A DNA stretch of 64,000 nt from Trichoplusia ni (taxonomy: Eukaryota > Arthropoda > Insecta > Lepidoptera > Noctuidae), in the NCBI RefSeq assembly GCF_003590095.1, contig NC_039480.1:1589328-1653327 (forward strand), in the 5' to 3' direction. Positions 1 to 13,198 of the stretch are shown here, in pieces (the first letter of the stretch is position 1; each line of letters begins with the position of its first letter). Position numbers and translations under genes: made by a program. The notes beneath the pieces are model-generated. The model worked only from the letters and a program-made list of their open reading frames with translations, had not been told where the DNA came from and did not search any database.

Positions 1-814
1 GTGATTTATACAGTAAACACATAAATCTGAGTTGTATCTGTCGGCTGGGGCGAACACACCTGCGACTTGCGACCGAAAATTTCGACGATCTCTCGAAGAC
101 TTTTAAGTTGTATTTTGACTTTTCAATTCGTAACGATATAAGTAAAAGTTCCATGAAATAAAATTGATAAAATTGAGTGAATGTTGGTTTAGATTCTGCG
201 AATTTATCTACTGATGTTCTTTTACAATCTGCTCAGTGCATCATGATTTATAATAGATGCCTAACATTACCTAAGATTTTTCTAGTGAACTATCTATTTA
301 AAGAAAATTCTTGAAGAGCTTACACGTGTGCATCTAAAACTTATTTATCCCGTGTCTAATTCAATAGAAGCTCGGAAAATTCTCGGAGAAAGTTGCGACA
401 AAAAAGTCGCTCGTCCACATTTCCGTTCTCTTTCGCATAAAACGTAACGAGTTTAGACGAAAATACAGCGATGTGTCACGATTAACGGCCGATGGATCGG
501 GACAATTCCTCTGGATCACGCCCGTAGCTAAAAGACGCACTCGAAATAGATACAGCTTGAAGACACTTTCTCCGAGGTATTTACTGCGTTAGGTTGACGA
601 ACACCTGAGAAACTGCACAAATACCTAGTACTTGAAGGGCTACTTCAAGCGAGTCTGAGATGTGCCTCAAGTAGAGTTACTTTAACAATAAATGTAGTGA
701 ATGCTGCAGAGTTGCTACGACTAGGAATTCGCAGGAGTCTACGGGGAGGAAGGTGTCATCATTATACTTCGCAAACCATCGATTGCATATTATAGATTAT
801 CAAATGTGATAAGA

Positions 815-824
815 GTGACGTCAC
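815..824. promoter_or_regulatory. CRE-type palindrome GTGACGTCAC
   Basis: An exact 10-bp palindrome containing the full cAMP-response element TGACGTCA, the classical binding site of CREB/ATF-family bZIP factors. The same 10-mer recurs at 11168 and 38463, and the 8-bp core recurs at 44403. Occupancy in this genome is inference. Confidence 0.4.
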
Positions 825-2385
825 TAAACCTTATAGCCTTACTTGTTTTCATACACTTGGGTCATACCATTAGTGTGATTAAGTTTTCAAAAACTTACTC
901 CGACCTACCTGGGTTTAAATTGGTCCTTATATTTCCACATACGCATACTTCTTCAGAACTCCACCCCTACTACCGTTTCGCACACAACATTTGCAACTTG
1001 AACGAATCTCAAAATCGATACACTAGACGAAACCCGACCACTGTGCAGCCATTACCATATTTTTGAGGCGCACAGTGCTCCACTCGTAAACATGAGACGA
1101 AATGAGCACTAATTCCTCGACGGCTGCTTGCCGTACAAAGAGAGAGACCGTTTTACATAAATTTGTCATATTTGCACGCACCCACCCCTTTGGCGAATCG
1201 TGCCAAGTTTTAAGCCGCGGTAAATGACTTGATGGGTCTAATGGCGTTCGTGCATGCGTGCTCTGCTAAGGACCGAGGGTTGACTTCTGGAATTGTAGGT
1301 CAAAGATCAGATCTTTTCCTTATTTAGTTGGCGTTTTTCATAGTTTTTTTTGCTTAAACTGGTTTAATACAACTCTTTATCATCAATAGGGACTATCTAT
1401 AAACTTCCGTTTAACATTATCTACTTCTTAGTTTCCAGGTAGGTATCGTATACAATATTCATTATTAAGTCCGCCATTATATATTTACCATGTATAAGAA
1501 GTGTAAAAGTAAAAAAATAAAATATTTTTTCTAATCACAGTTCTCATTGTACTAAGGTTACAATTATCAAAACTTCAGTAAAATGACGACTCCTTCTACG
1601 ACTGTTTAGCACAGCACACACAGAGGTGGCCACAGAAATATTTCAAATTTAATGCTTGGCTCTTCTATAAATTGTTGGTCTATGGCGACGCGCAGGCACG
1701 CCATAAGTTAGACGTCTTGTTGCTTTAACTTACAGTAGTTTTACTTAACAGTGACTTATCGGTCTAACTTAACTGAACTTATATTGATATGAGACTGATT
1801 ATCGTTGTAAAGAGTTCTCTTTACGGTGTTAACTGGTTAATTAACTTATAGCAATATAAATGCAAAAAAGTGCACTTTAGCTTCGTTTAAAATGCGTCTT
1901 GCCTTGGAATTGTTGTAAAGTTGATACTATTGATATAAATAAGTCATCGTTAAAATAAAAACATCTGAATAGAGACATACGTTTGCCATTTCATTGGTGA
2001 CAACGCTTGTTTCTATGTGTCATTTTTTGCTACCATTTTCATTGATAACAACTTAATTCACACGATACATCTACGTTCGAATGGTAAGAATCTTTTCTAT
2101 TGTGAGATACTTCAGTTCTTTGGCCGAGAACTTGAATTATCAAGTTATGAATGGAACACCTATGTCAATAGTATGTCTATTGGCACTGACTTAACTAGGT
2201 TTATGTTTACTTTGAGACAAAGATGTGTTATGTAGAATCAGGTATCATGAGACTCAGTGCAAAAACCCAGGCATCTTGATTGTAAGTCTGAAATCTACGT
2301 CAATTTTCTTAGGAATTATAGGCGTTAATGAAACTGTTCTAATAAGCTCCTAATTTCAATTTCTCTCAAAAGCAGATTTACATTT

Positions 2386-2422
2386 AACGGTAGTAGATAT
2401 TTACAAAATATCTTCTACCGTT
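2386..2422. repeat. Near-perfect 17-bp inverted repeat (hairpin)
   Basis: The left arm 2386-2402 and right arm 2406-2422 are reverse complements at 16 of 17 positions; the only mismatch is T2394 against T2414. The loop is three bases (2403-2405). The outer end of the arm reads AACGGTAG and the inner end AGATATTT. A match this long with so small a loop is not expected by chance in 64 kb. Total length is 37 bp, too short for a canonical microRNA precursor. It could be a remnant of a very small inverted-repeat element, a DNA cruciform, or a dyad protein site. Confidence 0.8.
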
Positions 2423-4524
2423 CACTCCCAACTCAAATATAACTAAAAACAAAATCCCTACACACTTAAAACACATTCAAACAGAAATCATTGTCGCCAG
2501 ACGATCACAGATCACGTCAAAGCCATTCTTAACCCACCGCAGAAAAAGGAATAATTTCTTTATAAATTATTACACCCAACGAGAATTGAACTGGTATCCT
2601 TCAAAGGAGGGAGGGGGGTGGCAGCCGCCCTGGGACGCACGCCGTGATTTATAGGGCTATAAAGTATTATAATTAAAAGCTGGAAACGAGGGGGTGAAAC
2701 TATAGGGGGTAGGAACTATGGGCCGTTTGGTGCGGTCGGTGACTACGATCATTGCCAGGTATGGCGGCGTTTTATGGCCGGCTGTCATGTCTTGTGACCT
2801 GTGTTTATTTTGACAAGACTGTGTACCAAGACGTTCTTGTGCTTTCAAGGTTTTATGTAGAAGGTTTGGTTAAAATAATTGATTCTTGTGGATTGAGGCG
2901 AGGTTTTAAGTTTCACACTTAGATTAGCAAAAATCACCTTTGGAATATCTTAAATCTCTTGAGGAAGCTTTACATTTACAAAACCATAACTCTTTCTCAT
3001 TTTCCTTCTAAACCAATCGCGATCCCAATTACTCTTCGGAACTATAATATAAAGTTACTGTCAGAATTAGTCCAGCATAAATTCCGCGTCACATCGTCTC
3101 TTCAGCGGGGTCGGATGTCCGTCCGTCTGTCGGCTTTAATTAAAACTAGACGGACTAAGGTTGACCTTAGTTAGGTACGGACTGCGACACAATGAGGACC
3201 GCGATTTGCCCGCCATGAATATATTCTGCTTGTTTCAACTAAATTTGATTTGTGAGATGGCTTTTGAATACTTGTTTATGTGTTGTATTTGGGTTTATTT
3301 ATTAAGGATCCTAATTACCTACTACTGTTTACGACAGATTTGTTTTTAAATGTCTTCTTCGAAGTTACTTTCTCGTAGACTCGTTTTCTTTGTAGGTTTA
3401 ATATGTAACAGTTCTTTAAATGCTACACAGTATTTAATTGAAATTAATAATTACACCAGTATACTCGATACTGTACCAAAAAAAAATCTGTTGAGCCTCC
3501 AGTGAATACGCGACCCCAGAACAATCTACAAAACCAAGCCCCTCGACCTCGAAGCTCGCTATTAAGAATCAAGCACTAAATCAAAAGACACTTCATATGC
3601 GAAACTTGCATTAGAACTCAAAGATACTGGAGCACTAACACGAAACTTGTCCAAGAGTGGCGCCGGCGACGTACAGTCTGCAGTGACAAACGCTCTGTTT
3701 ATTAAAGTCAAAACATAATACCGGAGTGGTGTAAATCATCTGGCACGGCATTTCCCACCCCACCCCACGTCCACTAATTTTCAGAAATGGCCACTGAAGT
3801 TCAGACGCTTTTGAAATCTGCATGTGATGTACTTGTGTACGGACGTTTTTGTTTTTGTTGTCTTTTTAAGATGTTTTTGTTGTTGTTCAATTTTGTTATT
3901 GTTCTTTTTCAAGGTTTTTTCGTTGGGAAAATTATGTAATTTCTTATCGTGTTTAATGAGTTTTCCTGATCGTAATATATACATTATTATTTATTACATA
4001 TCAACGAAATAAAAATAATATAACAAGATTTTAATAAACTCATTTACAATGAGAATCATAAATAATGAAATTATGTAATTATTCTAGATCCCATAAAAAT
4101 GTATTAACAGCAAAAAAATATAATTCAAGGAAGTAATATTTTCAAAAAATAAATACGTAAGTCACTAAAAATCGACGATAATGCAAATGAGTAGGAGTCA
4201 TTAAGAATAATTCAAGATATTCGCGACAGAGGGAGCCACAGCGATGCCGTAACGAAATTAAATTCTGTCAGAGACGGTACAACAAATCATGTTTATTTAG
4301 ACCTAAAAATACCTCGGGTGGCCATTATATCGTACAAAACGCGGACTGAGAGCCGACCGCTCGGGAGATTAGGCAAGAAGGGACATTAAAGTGAAAATTA
4401 TTTATTTAGGGCCCCCACCAGCTAGATTACATTACTCCATACACATAAATAACGAAAACAATAAGAGCTATACTAATAAATTATCTTTTTATTGCCGGAT
4501 TGTGAAAATTTTAGACACTTATCC

Positions 4525-4547
4525 GGGGCGAGGGGGGGGGGCGGGGG
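4525..4547 (+). other. G-rich tract, possible G-quadruplex
   Basis: Runs of 4, 10 and 5 guanines separated by CGA and C lie in otherwise AT-rich DNA. The ten-base run can be split to supply four G-tracts, so a quadruplex on the + strand is possible. No gene signal accompanies it. Confidence 0.5.
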
Positions 4548-6480
4548 CGCGAAGGTTTTGTCCCAATTATTTATGACGGTCGAGACGCTGGCGTTTTGAA
4601 TTCGTCGGCGTTTGTGACGTACCATTCTTATGGAAAGTTCTTTGCTTGTTTTTTAATTAAAACTTTAGTGTGGGTTAATTAATGGCCGTGAATAATAATG
4701 CACGTCTCTTTTCAAACGATTATCGGGTCTGTTTCCTGTGGGGCGACATTTTTGTTGTATACGCTTTAATTGAGTGCGTTCTACTATGAATAAAATTATT
4801 GCTTCTAAATTACGTATTTTGCTGTAGGTATATCATAGTAATAAATAAATTGTTCCTGTAACTTTGTTTTGTTATTTAATTGCTATAAATTAACAGACTG
4901 TTACATTTTAATTGTATGACAAATATGTCGCATTGGATACTTGTGCGTGATTAATTAAAACATGAGTCAGTGTCATAATGTTGGTAGTCCTGATAATATC
5001 ATTAACAACTCTGGTGGTCTAAGCTCCAATGTATTTTTTTTTTAATAAGCTGTTACTAAGTTTAAATTAGAATATTAAAGTAGTGTAGATAAGTATCGGT
5101 CAACAACTCGAATATTTAGTAGGTTGATTATATTTATTTTAAAGTTCATTTAGATGTAGGTACATTACATTCTGTTAACATTGTAAATGCCAATACATTA
5201 TTTAAAAGGAATTTTAACTTATAATTGCATAAGTTTGTCGAAGAAAAAAGCTATGTATTAATCAGGTCATGTATAACTCCGACCTACTTATTTACAATTC
5301 ATTAGCTATAAACGAAACGAGCACGAACCTATCACATCAGCACAATTCCCATACAACACACATCACCGGTTATCAGACATCTGACATGCAAATCCCAACG
5401 TCTGGAAACCCAATAAAAGCCATAAAGCAGCCAATCCACGTCCAGGCCCATTGTCTGGCGACACGGCACACCACACGAAACGCCACAAATCAATCAAAGG
5501 CAAAAAGATAAAAACGATTGCAGTGTAATGTCCCAAAGACCAATACGGTACAGGGTCTCTGCTATGAATAATCTAATAAATAATCTTTTGAATCGTAATT
5601 TATTAGCCGCAGCATTAAGGGACGGAAGCCTTGCGCGAGAGGGATGGGGCTACAAGTTTTTTGTGTGTTGGAGGAGGATGGACAGTGCGTCGTCTGTCAT
5701 AAATAACAGCAGGCAAAAACAATGGACAATGGATTGTGGTGGTGAGATACGTCTTCTTTAGATACCCCCGGTCGGTGTGGGAGGGGGGGTTTCAAAATAC
5801 AGGACAGTCTCGGTTTGTTCGAACGCTTGCGCAGCCTAGCATATGGAAGTTGCATACCTCATGTGGTGTATTGATCTTGGTGAAGGTGACTTTGACATGA
5901 TATATATGTTTAATTATGTATTACTGAGGCATTTGGTCGATTGATACAGGTGTTTAAGCATTTAAAAATAGTATTTGACCGTGTAATTTTAATTTATTGA
6001 ATTTCTTCGATAATTTATGGATCTGAATGTGTAATACGTTTAAGTGGACAGACAGTGTCACACAATACTTATTAAGGCTCTGAGACCATCTCTTAAGGCA
6101 GGTTCTGTGAAAAATGGTTTCATGGAATCCATTATCTTGTTTTAATATTTTCATATTACAGGTACGATAGAAAACTATTTGATAAATTCAAACCGAGCTA
6201 ATTTTTGACAAGATTCAAATGTTCTTCTTGTTTAGAACTCAAATAAAAATGTTATACCACTTTTTAACTGAAAAATAATTTCTCTTGATGATAGCGTGAT
6301 GGTCCTTATTACAAACTACTCCATGGAAACTACATGCTTATTTATGAGGCGTTCTAAAAGGTTGTTTGTTGCGACCAAAGACAGAGAAGCAGAGTTTGTT
6401 TATTATTTGTCCAGTAGCCCATCAGTCATCTATCTCTTTCGCACCCAATAAAAACATAATTAAAGCAACCCTTTGTTGCG

Positions 6481-6550
6481 CCGAACACCCACGAGGTGCG
6501 CAGGCGCAGCTGTCGCGCGCAATTACAAGATGGCGGGCGACTCACGGCAC
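6481..6550 (+). promoter_or_regulatory. NRF1-like plus YY1/PHO-like motif block
   Basis: Within about 40 bp the sequence carries TGCGCAGGCGCA (6497-6508), close to the NRF1/Erect-wing palindrome, then CAATTACAAG (6520-6529), and overlapping it AAGATGGCG (6527-6535), the core of the YY1/Pleiohomeotic site. Local GC content is well above the flanks. YY1 and NRF1 sites are typical of CpG-type promoters, and PHO sites of Polycomb response elements. The ATG inside the YY1 site opens only a 19-codon frame, so I do not call a gene. The same three motifs recur at 57959-58028. Confidence 0.4.
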
Positions 6551-8306
6551 GTACTAATTGACTTTTCATGTAGCCAATACGAATTTTAATGGGAGCTACC
6601 TGTGTGTTCCCGGTGGCTTGTTTCGTTAATTATCTAGCTTTTTTATGGATAAATTTGGTATTGGAGGTGTAGAAATTACTTCTGTAAATTTGTTTCCAGG
6701 AAACTTGAAGAAAATGCTTGCAATACCAAGTCTAGGGAAATTATACATTATCCTAACTCGAAAAAACATATGATTGTGAATGCATAATTAGCTTAACACA
6801 GATGATGGCTTTCATCGTTACAGTTTAAAATCTAATCTTAGATTCAAGACAGATTTTTCATATAGGTAAGCCATTCAATTTCTTCGGAACTACGCATTAG
6901 GTGCACTTCACGTACGTTAAAGGGCAATTTAAATACACAAAAAGACCATCCACAGATATATCCTTAATTACAAAAGCCACTCAGAGTATCCAGGCGATCC
7001 ATCCTTTTAGAGCAGGAATTTGTAACTTGATAGCTATATCCCACAAACTGTCTCCGTCTGTCACTGGTGCACAGAAATAGACACTTAAAGTGCCCCAAAT
7101 CCCGACGGACAGAGCCACAACTCTTGCGCAGCGGGATTTTAATTCGATTTGATAAATATCTCCGACGTTGGCTCTGAAGTTTTGATTTCGTCATTTTTGT
7201 TAATTTGAGTCATGAAAGTGTTTGGTGGTTTTAAAAATGTATTTATTTGATTCTGCGGTTTGGTTTTGCTGAATGCGAGCTGTTTGAGATTTAAGGAGAT
7301 TGTATTTCTTATAGACTGTGATGTTAAGTCGTTCTGGCCGACGTCACTGCTTCTTGCTTTGACAATCTATGTGAAAAATTTTCAAGTTGAGGCACTGATT
7401 TGTTTTTATTTAATGAGTGAAAATATATTTCCCACCATTAATACTCATTTTGTATGCATTTTAATTATCTTGAGCTGGTGACAAAAATACGAAGCGATTT
7501 GTAGACTACTTTTCATTGCAGAAAAAAATGGTCTTACCACAAATTCAATATTGTATTTTTTATCAAATTTGGTACAAATAAAAAGAGCATGAGCTCTGCT
7601 TTATAAAAATATGATTTATCGCGTTATCCCATAATTCTCTATCATCTTTCATTACGATTTTGGATCTAATGTCAAATATTTCCTCAATATATTTGGGACA
7701 GGAGTCACTTAAATCTGTCAGTTGGTGATCAACGATGTAATGTCAGAGGTGATTGGCCGAGCGCCAGCAGATCCCGTAAGATGAGAATGTCCTGAAGATA
7801 GTCTATTGGAGTTAACTGGTATTAAAACTAAGAACTGAAAATCCTCTATAGGATAAGACCGTTGTATGTAAGACTGGTTGGAAAATTTGGAGATGCAAAC
7901 GAGTCGATCAAATGAAGATAATTTTGTAGAGATGCTTCTTGGCTGCACAGGCAGGCCTTATTTTAAAGTTTTTATATGACGGTATAGAAAAGATATGGAA
8001 AAACCAACAAACGTCAGTACCAGTAAAGTCAAGGATAACAGGTCAGCGAAGTGAACGGTTGAGACATATTGGATGACAGCAGGTATACGCCCTGATGACT
8101 CAAACATCAAATAACCATGATTCAGCCAAACGCGCAGTTCAGCGCCCTTTGCCCACTAAATCTCTTCGGCTTATTATTCTTTCTTCCGTTTTCCAAAACA
8201 ATGCTTGCATACAGTTACCAGATATTTACAGCTTAACGCATCGATTCGCTGATTGACGAGCCATTTCGCGTATTTACGTTAGCAACGCTGCACATTTTCA
8301 CCTGTG

Positions 8307-8316
8307 GCGCATGCGC
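8307..8316. promoter_or_regulatory. NRF1-type palindrome GCGCATGCGC
   Basis: An exact match to the core of the NRF1/Erect-wing consensus, standing in a CpG-containing patch. A nine-of-ten relative, CGCATGCGCC, lies at 26651-26660. Function is inference. Confidence 0.35.
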
Positions 8317-11167
8317 GGATCGGGTGCATACATCAGCGAACGCATAATTCAATGCACCTGTTTAGTTTCATTCACATTGTGGGCGCAGGACCGGATTTAG
8401 ATGTGTTTATAAGGTTGCATTGTGCTTGGAAACCTTTAATTACGAATATATCCTTATACGGTCTTGATACAGAGTTGAAGTCGTGATATGGTCGCTAGGC
8501 GTCAAAACAAGTTGTTTAAACTACGGATTTGCAGTACATTTTAAATTATTGTCAGTAAACGATGTTGTCATCCATGACACACTGCGTATAAATTTAAACC
8601 TAATCAATATTCTGCAGTGACAAAACAATATATTATAATATAATTTTCTAAAGCATTAAGCACTAAATGCCAGTAATTTGATTAACATTTAAATATGAAA
8701 TAATGTCCTCTGTATGCAAATATAATAGAGTAGACAAAGCTATATTACCATTTAAACTGTCTTCAAACAATGCCGTCTATATATCAGCGGGACATTCGCC
8801 GAAATAATCTCGGACTGTGTTACTTATTCTGCATTTTTAGCTTGAATAAGTACCATTATATTAGTATGGATTAACTTGTATTTTCATAATTTGATTGACA
8901 TCATGAATAACATTTATTTATCTTAATGTGTAATATTTTATATCGTTTGCATAAAGCATAGCATTGCTGTTTATAAAAATGTGTTATCTGTTGAATTTTT
9001 TTGCATGTTTTCATCGTCTTATACCTTAACATCCTGTCATCCATCAATACCAAATAACACGTACAACCAATCAATCAATCTAAATAAACATTGCGAAATC
9101 ATTGCGCCTTCACCAAATCCGTCCCTGTGCGCATAAGATATGCAGCGCGATGCAAGCGATGAGTGATCGCACGCGCACCGTCAATCTACGTTATTACGAT
9201 AAGCGTACCACGTAAAGTGTTCACGTTTACTGCCCACACTGTATTAATGAACTGTTTTCATTTTAATTTATTGATGAGTCGGCTAAACTGTTCGCGGAAA
9301 TTCCATGCGTGTGTGCGTTCGTAAAAATGTAAGGAATTTATGTGTGTAGTTACAATTTGTTCTTTAATGGTAACGATGCATGTTTTTGTTGTTGCATTGT
9401 TATAGTACCTAGCACTTATATCATAATATGTGTTTTTTCTAGAATGATAATTTATGTTTGAGCCGCGATAGGTTGAGTTTCTTGTCCAATTGATTGAATG
9501 ATTTTTTTCACAAAATTTGTTTTACTATTTTATTATTATTTTTTCAAGCAATTTAATCACAACCTCAACTTAGATTTTCATCTATAACCATTATAGAAAA
9601 AGACACAAAAATGCAGAAACAAGTGATGTTAACATTAGCTCATAAAGTCAAGTCTAAATAGGTCACTGCTCTTTGATATTACACAAATAGCCACAATAAT
9701 AATGTCTATCAACACACATAAAAACTTTTATGTATTATTTGGTATTCATAATAATTTGAATAATAATGTGACCATAAATTATGTATATAAATACTCTTAT
9801 GTAATTTAAAGTGTGCGGTTCGTTTGTTAATTGATCGTTTTATATTAGTGGATGTAACTGGCAGAGCTGATTTGTGGTTAGGTTAATTTTTTTGTTAATT
9901 ACAAGTACTTTGAAACTGTCGGTTAATTGTCAGAAAAATGTATTATATTGATGGCCATATTTCTTTCCAAACGGCTGACCTGTAAAAATAGTATGGATGG
10001 ATGGATTGATTTTCCTGTTAAGTGTTTCAATTTGAGGTCTTGGTAGCGAACATTTTTATATCGATCTGTTGTTTCCATTAATAAGATGTTGTAGTTCCTT
10101 GGCTTATAAGGCACTATTTTTGTAGAAACATGAATGAATGAGAAACACAAAATGTTATAACAAAATTGTCCATATTTTAATTCGCAAGCAAAGTCACGAG
10201 ATAAAGCTATATTCGTAAAACGAAGACATAAAAACTGACATTGATTTGTAGACCATCCAGCACCCGTTACGTTGACATTTTTACATTTTGGTAGCAATTA
10301 ATAATCAAAATTATGATCACTCGTTCCTCTCCTAAACAGACGGAAAATAATATTAATTAGAATATATTTAAATAGGTAATTTAGAATATTAGTTATGATC
10401 TTGATCTAACTGAATACATCCTGCGTTTGAATCTAGGCTGGACATTATATTAATGATGACCAATAATAATTAGATTAATATTATAAAGTATAAGTTTTAT
10501 GAGTATTTTATTGGAACTGTAACATAATATTTTATGTGTTTATTTATTGTCAGTAAATTCAAACAGGACCTCAGAAAATGATCATGTTGGTTGTTCTTAC
10601 TATCTTGATGATTTACCGTATTTGACTTTCCGACCTTGTATTTTTTCAATCTTAAAGTTCCTTTAATTATTTGTTGTATTGAAATTCTGATAACTTATTT
10701 TTTGACTGTTTGTATAAACGTCTGTCTGTTTCTATAATATTAAATGAAAAGAAACCGTGTCGGTGATCTGTGGTAATGATTTGTTCTCAGCCCAAATATC
10801 CACCGCCAACATAACAATAATTCTCCACCGGAATCCCGTAGTAACCATAATTCATCAGTGTTTGACCAAACCGTCACTCATCAGAAACATGCTTTGAAAC
10901 ATGTTTTTATCATTGTAAAACCGCGACAAAGACGTGGGCGACATTTCAAAAAACGCCATCATATTTATTTATGATCATAAAATCAAATGGTCTCTTGTCA
11001 TAAAAATGAGAAATAACGCTTGACTGATGGTAAAGTGGGCGAATATAAATGGCTGACAAGATGACACTAATTTTGTGGTGATGTGAAAAGTTTTTGTTAT
11101 TTATTATTACAATGGTATGATAGTATCGTAATTATGTAGCTTAAATTAGGGGCATTCGTCATGTTGC

Positions 11168-11177
11168 GTGACGTCAC
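11168..11177. promoter_or_regulatory. CRE-type palindrome GTGACGTCAC
   Basis: Second exact copy of the 10-bp palindrome also seen at 815 and 38463. The CREB/ATF family is the likely binder by consensus; use in vivo is unknown. Confidence 0.4.
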
Positions 11178-11665
11178 TATTGATGACCGATGGCCATCGT
11201 ATTTCTTATTACATCTTAAGTGATTGCATACATGACTGAAACTTGGGATTAAACGAAGTTCATGTATTTTTTATTGAAATTAAAAGACAGTTTTATTAAA
11301 AAGATTTTTGCCTCTGAGTTAATTTCCAAAATGCAATGAGTTTTCCGGTTGTGAGGTTGTAAGAGTAATAGTGTCTTTATATCTAACTAAAGTCGTAACG
11401 CTCTGAACAAAATTTTCTCAATTTTTCTCTTTCAGCAATATCTGGTATTTCGGTAGACCCAATTTATTTGATTTCAGATCTCATTATATTTTTAATAATC
11501 ACATTCTTGGCACACACATAATAAAACTTAGTCAACACAATAGTAAGAGATAAATTCTAGAAAAGAAAACATAAAATGTCTGGAACGGTATAAAAATGAC
11601 GACAAACCTTGTGAAGTGTGAACAGAAGATTCACAAAATATTATTATGGATATATCTATAATAAT

Positions 11666-11905
11666 ACTAGCTGACCCAGCAAACGTTGTTTTGCCCATTT
11701 TTTTTCTGGTTGTATGTATTTTTAACGACACATTATAAAAAAAATAATTTATGTGAGCAACCCTTAACACTTAGGGGTATGAAAAATAGATGTTGTTCTA
11801 TTCTCAGTCCTACTCAATAAGTATACAAAATTTCATAAGAATCGGTCGAACCGTTTCGGAGGAGTACGGTAACTAACATCGTGACACGGGAATTTTATTT
11901 ATTAG
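11666..11905 (+). mobile_element. Lepidopteran interspersed repeat (non-LTR-like)
   Basis: The stretch opens with ACTAGCTGACCCAGCAAACG and closes with a passage containing GAATCGGTCGAACCGTTTCG and a T/A-rich end. I recognise this start and this 'correct-able' closing block from dispersed repeats common in moth and butterfly genomes; the closing block resembles RTE-type non-LTR retrotransposon 3' ends. The copy is about 240 bp, carries no protein, and directly abuts the Helitron that follows. The assignment to a particular clade rests on memory of the family style and is uncertain; the repeat identity itself is fairly secure. Confidence 0.65.
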
Positions 11906-12151
11906 ATATTAAGATGAAGAGTTTGTTTGCTTGTTTGAACACTCTAATCTCAGGAACTACTGGTTCAAATTGAAAAATTCTTTTTGTGTTGAATAGACCA
12001 TTCATCAAGGAAGGTTTTAGGCTATAAACCATCACGCTGCGACTAATAGGAGCGAAGATACAATGGAAAATGTGGAAAAAGCAGGGTAGATATATTAAAT
12101 CATAACTTAAATCTTGTAACCACGCGGACGAATTCGCGGGCAACAGCTAGT
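11905..12151 (+). mobile_element. LEP1-type non-autonomous Helitron
   Basis: The copy is about 247 bp and begins near the AAGATGAAGAGTTTGTTTG motif. It contains TCTCAGGAACTACTGGTTC, typical of LEP1-like Helitrons in Lepidoptera, and ends CAGCTAGT. The terminal CTAGT fits the Helitron CTRRT rule. About nine bases before it lies a small hairpin (CGCG 12123-12126 with CGCG 12135-12138), the usual Helitron 3' signal. There is no Rep/helicase, so it would be mobilised only in trans. It lies directly beside the preceding repeat, so the two are stacked or nested insertions. Confidence 0.75.
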
Positions 12152-12540
12152 TTAGATATATTATCATAGTGACAGCAAATTGAAAGTTACTTAATGGACA
12201 CTGATACAAGACAAGGTCCTATTTACATTAAAGTTAAGGTCCTATTTTCGACTGATATCAAGAATTTAAATTAAAAAAAGATATTAATTCATAGACCCAA
12301 CAGTTGAAAAGCCTGAACGATATTTTCATTTCTTTTAATTGTACCGTAACCAATCATTACGTACTTCAGAAAATGCAAAAAAATCGAGTCCAAAATCGGT
12401 CCCATAACAGCAAAATTCAATACTGAAGACTGTTTTTACCGGACGCGTGGACTGAAACTTCTGTATATTATCTGAGACATTGAATGTAGTGTAAAAGTCG
12501 CAAGGCGTTAATGATTCGTCATCCGCGCGACGTTTTTACG

Positions 12541-12588
12541 GCGCCTAGTGGTAAGCTGTCCGCGTTTATAGCTTACGTGTTCGAGATT
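12541..12588 (+). repeat. Possible decayed tRNA-derived SINE head
   Basis: GCGCCTAGTGG (12541-12551) matches 9 of 11 positions of a Pol III A box, and TGTTCGAGATT (12578-12588) matches most of a B box, at nearly tRNA spacing. The arms do not fold into a full cloverleaf, so this is not a working tRNA. It resembles the GGCCTAGTGGTAAG heads of lepidopteran SINEs, but I see no recognisable body or tail. Confidence 0.3.
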
Positions 12589-13198
12589 TTGAGAATTATC
12601 TGTTTTGTCTCGCTTTATAGATGTGATTTTGTTGCTGCGTTTATTGCCTGTTACTGTGAATAAATGCTGGCCTTGTCACGATCGCGAGTACTGCTATGAG
12701 GATCGAAGATTGGCATTTGTTTTGACATAATAATTATCTATAATCTACTTAATAAGATTTTGTCAAATTTGAAAAATTTCATCATTAATCATATTATATC
12801 TGTAATCATTTCCGTCACGTCAAAGCTTAATATTTGTCGTGTCAGTACAATAACAAGTGTTACATAAATCCGCTGCTCAAACAGCCGCAAGCGCCGTCTT
12901 AAGCGCCAAACCAACAAAAGTGAGAATATAAAAAAGCTATTAAACTAAACTAATAGCTCTCGACTTAATACACAGCCAGACAAATTTACGATTCACAAAC
13001 AGACATAAACACGAGCTTTTGTATATAGATAATTCAGTTTTATTGCGTTTCTCATGAGACTTGCGAAACGCTGCGTTTTTCGAACGTTTTCGTGATTCAT
13101 CAGAAGTGTTTTGGTAACTTTTATGTCATACCACGTTAATGTAAGTTTTTATGACTTTATTTAAAGATCTTTTAAGATGTATTGGTTCTCTAGATTAG

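Larger units (their letters stand above)
1..6480. other. AT-rich non-coding stretch
   Basis: No gene is supported here. The open frames of 60-86 codons encode low-complexity or unrecognisable peptides with no domain and no matching splice signals. The stretch holds one perfect 10-bp CRE-type palindrome (815-824), a strong hairpin (2386-2422), a GTCCGTC/GACGGAC pair around 3118-3157, a T/G-rich low-complexity run (about 3843-3915) and a G-rich tract (4525-4547), several listed separately. A T-rich tract ending AG next to GT occurs at 1438/1439 and again at 6161/6162, but both are weak as splice sites. The rest is AT-rich sequence in which I see nothing more. Confidence 0.7.
6561..11665. other. 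AT-rich non-coding stretch
   Basis: No gene is supported. The longest frame, on the minus strand at 9923-10297 (124 codons), gives an unrecognisable cysteine- and asparagine-rich peptide without a domain. An NRF1-type palindrome GCGCATGCGC lies at 8307-8316 in a locally GC-rich patch, a tandem ATCAATCA site at 9070, and a CRE palindrome at 11168-11177. A GC-rich patch at about 9120-9200 interrupts AT-rich flanks. Nothing else stands out. Confidence 0.65.

Noticed and set aside
1431..6166. AG abutting GT at 1438/1439 and 6161/6162 as further recursive splice sites
   Set aside because: Pyrimidine tracts are weak or interrupted by an AG, so both score poorly beside the four retained.
9923..10297. 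124-codon minus-strand frame
   Set aside because: AT-rich, no recognisable domain, no splice context.
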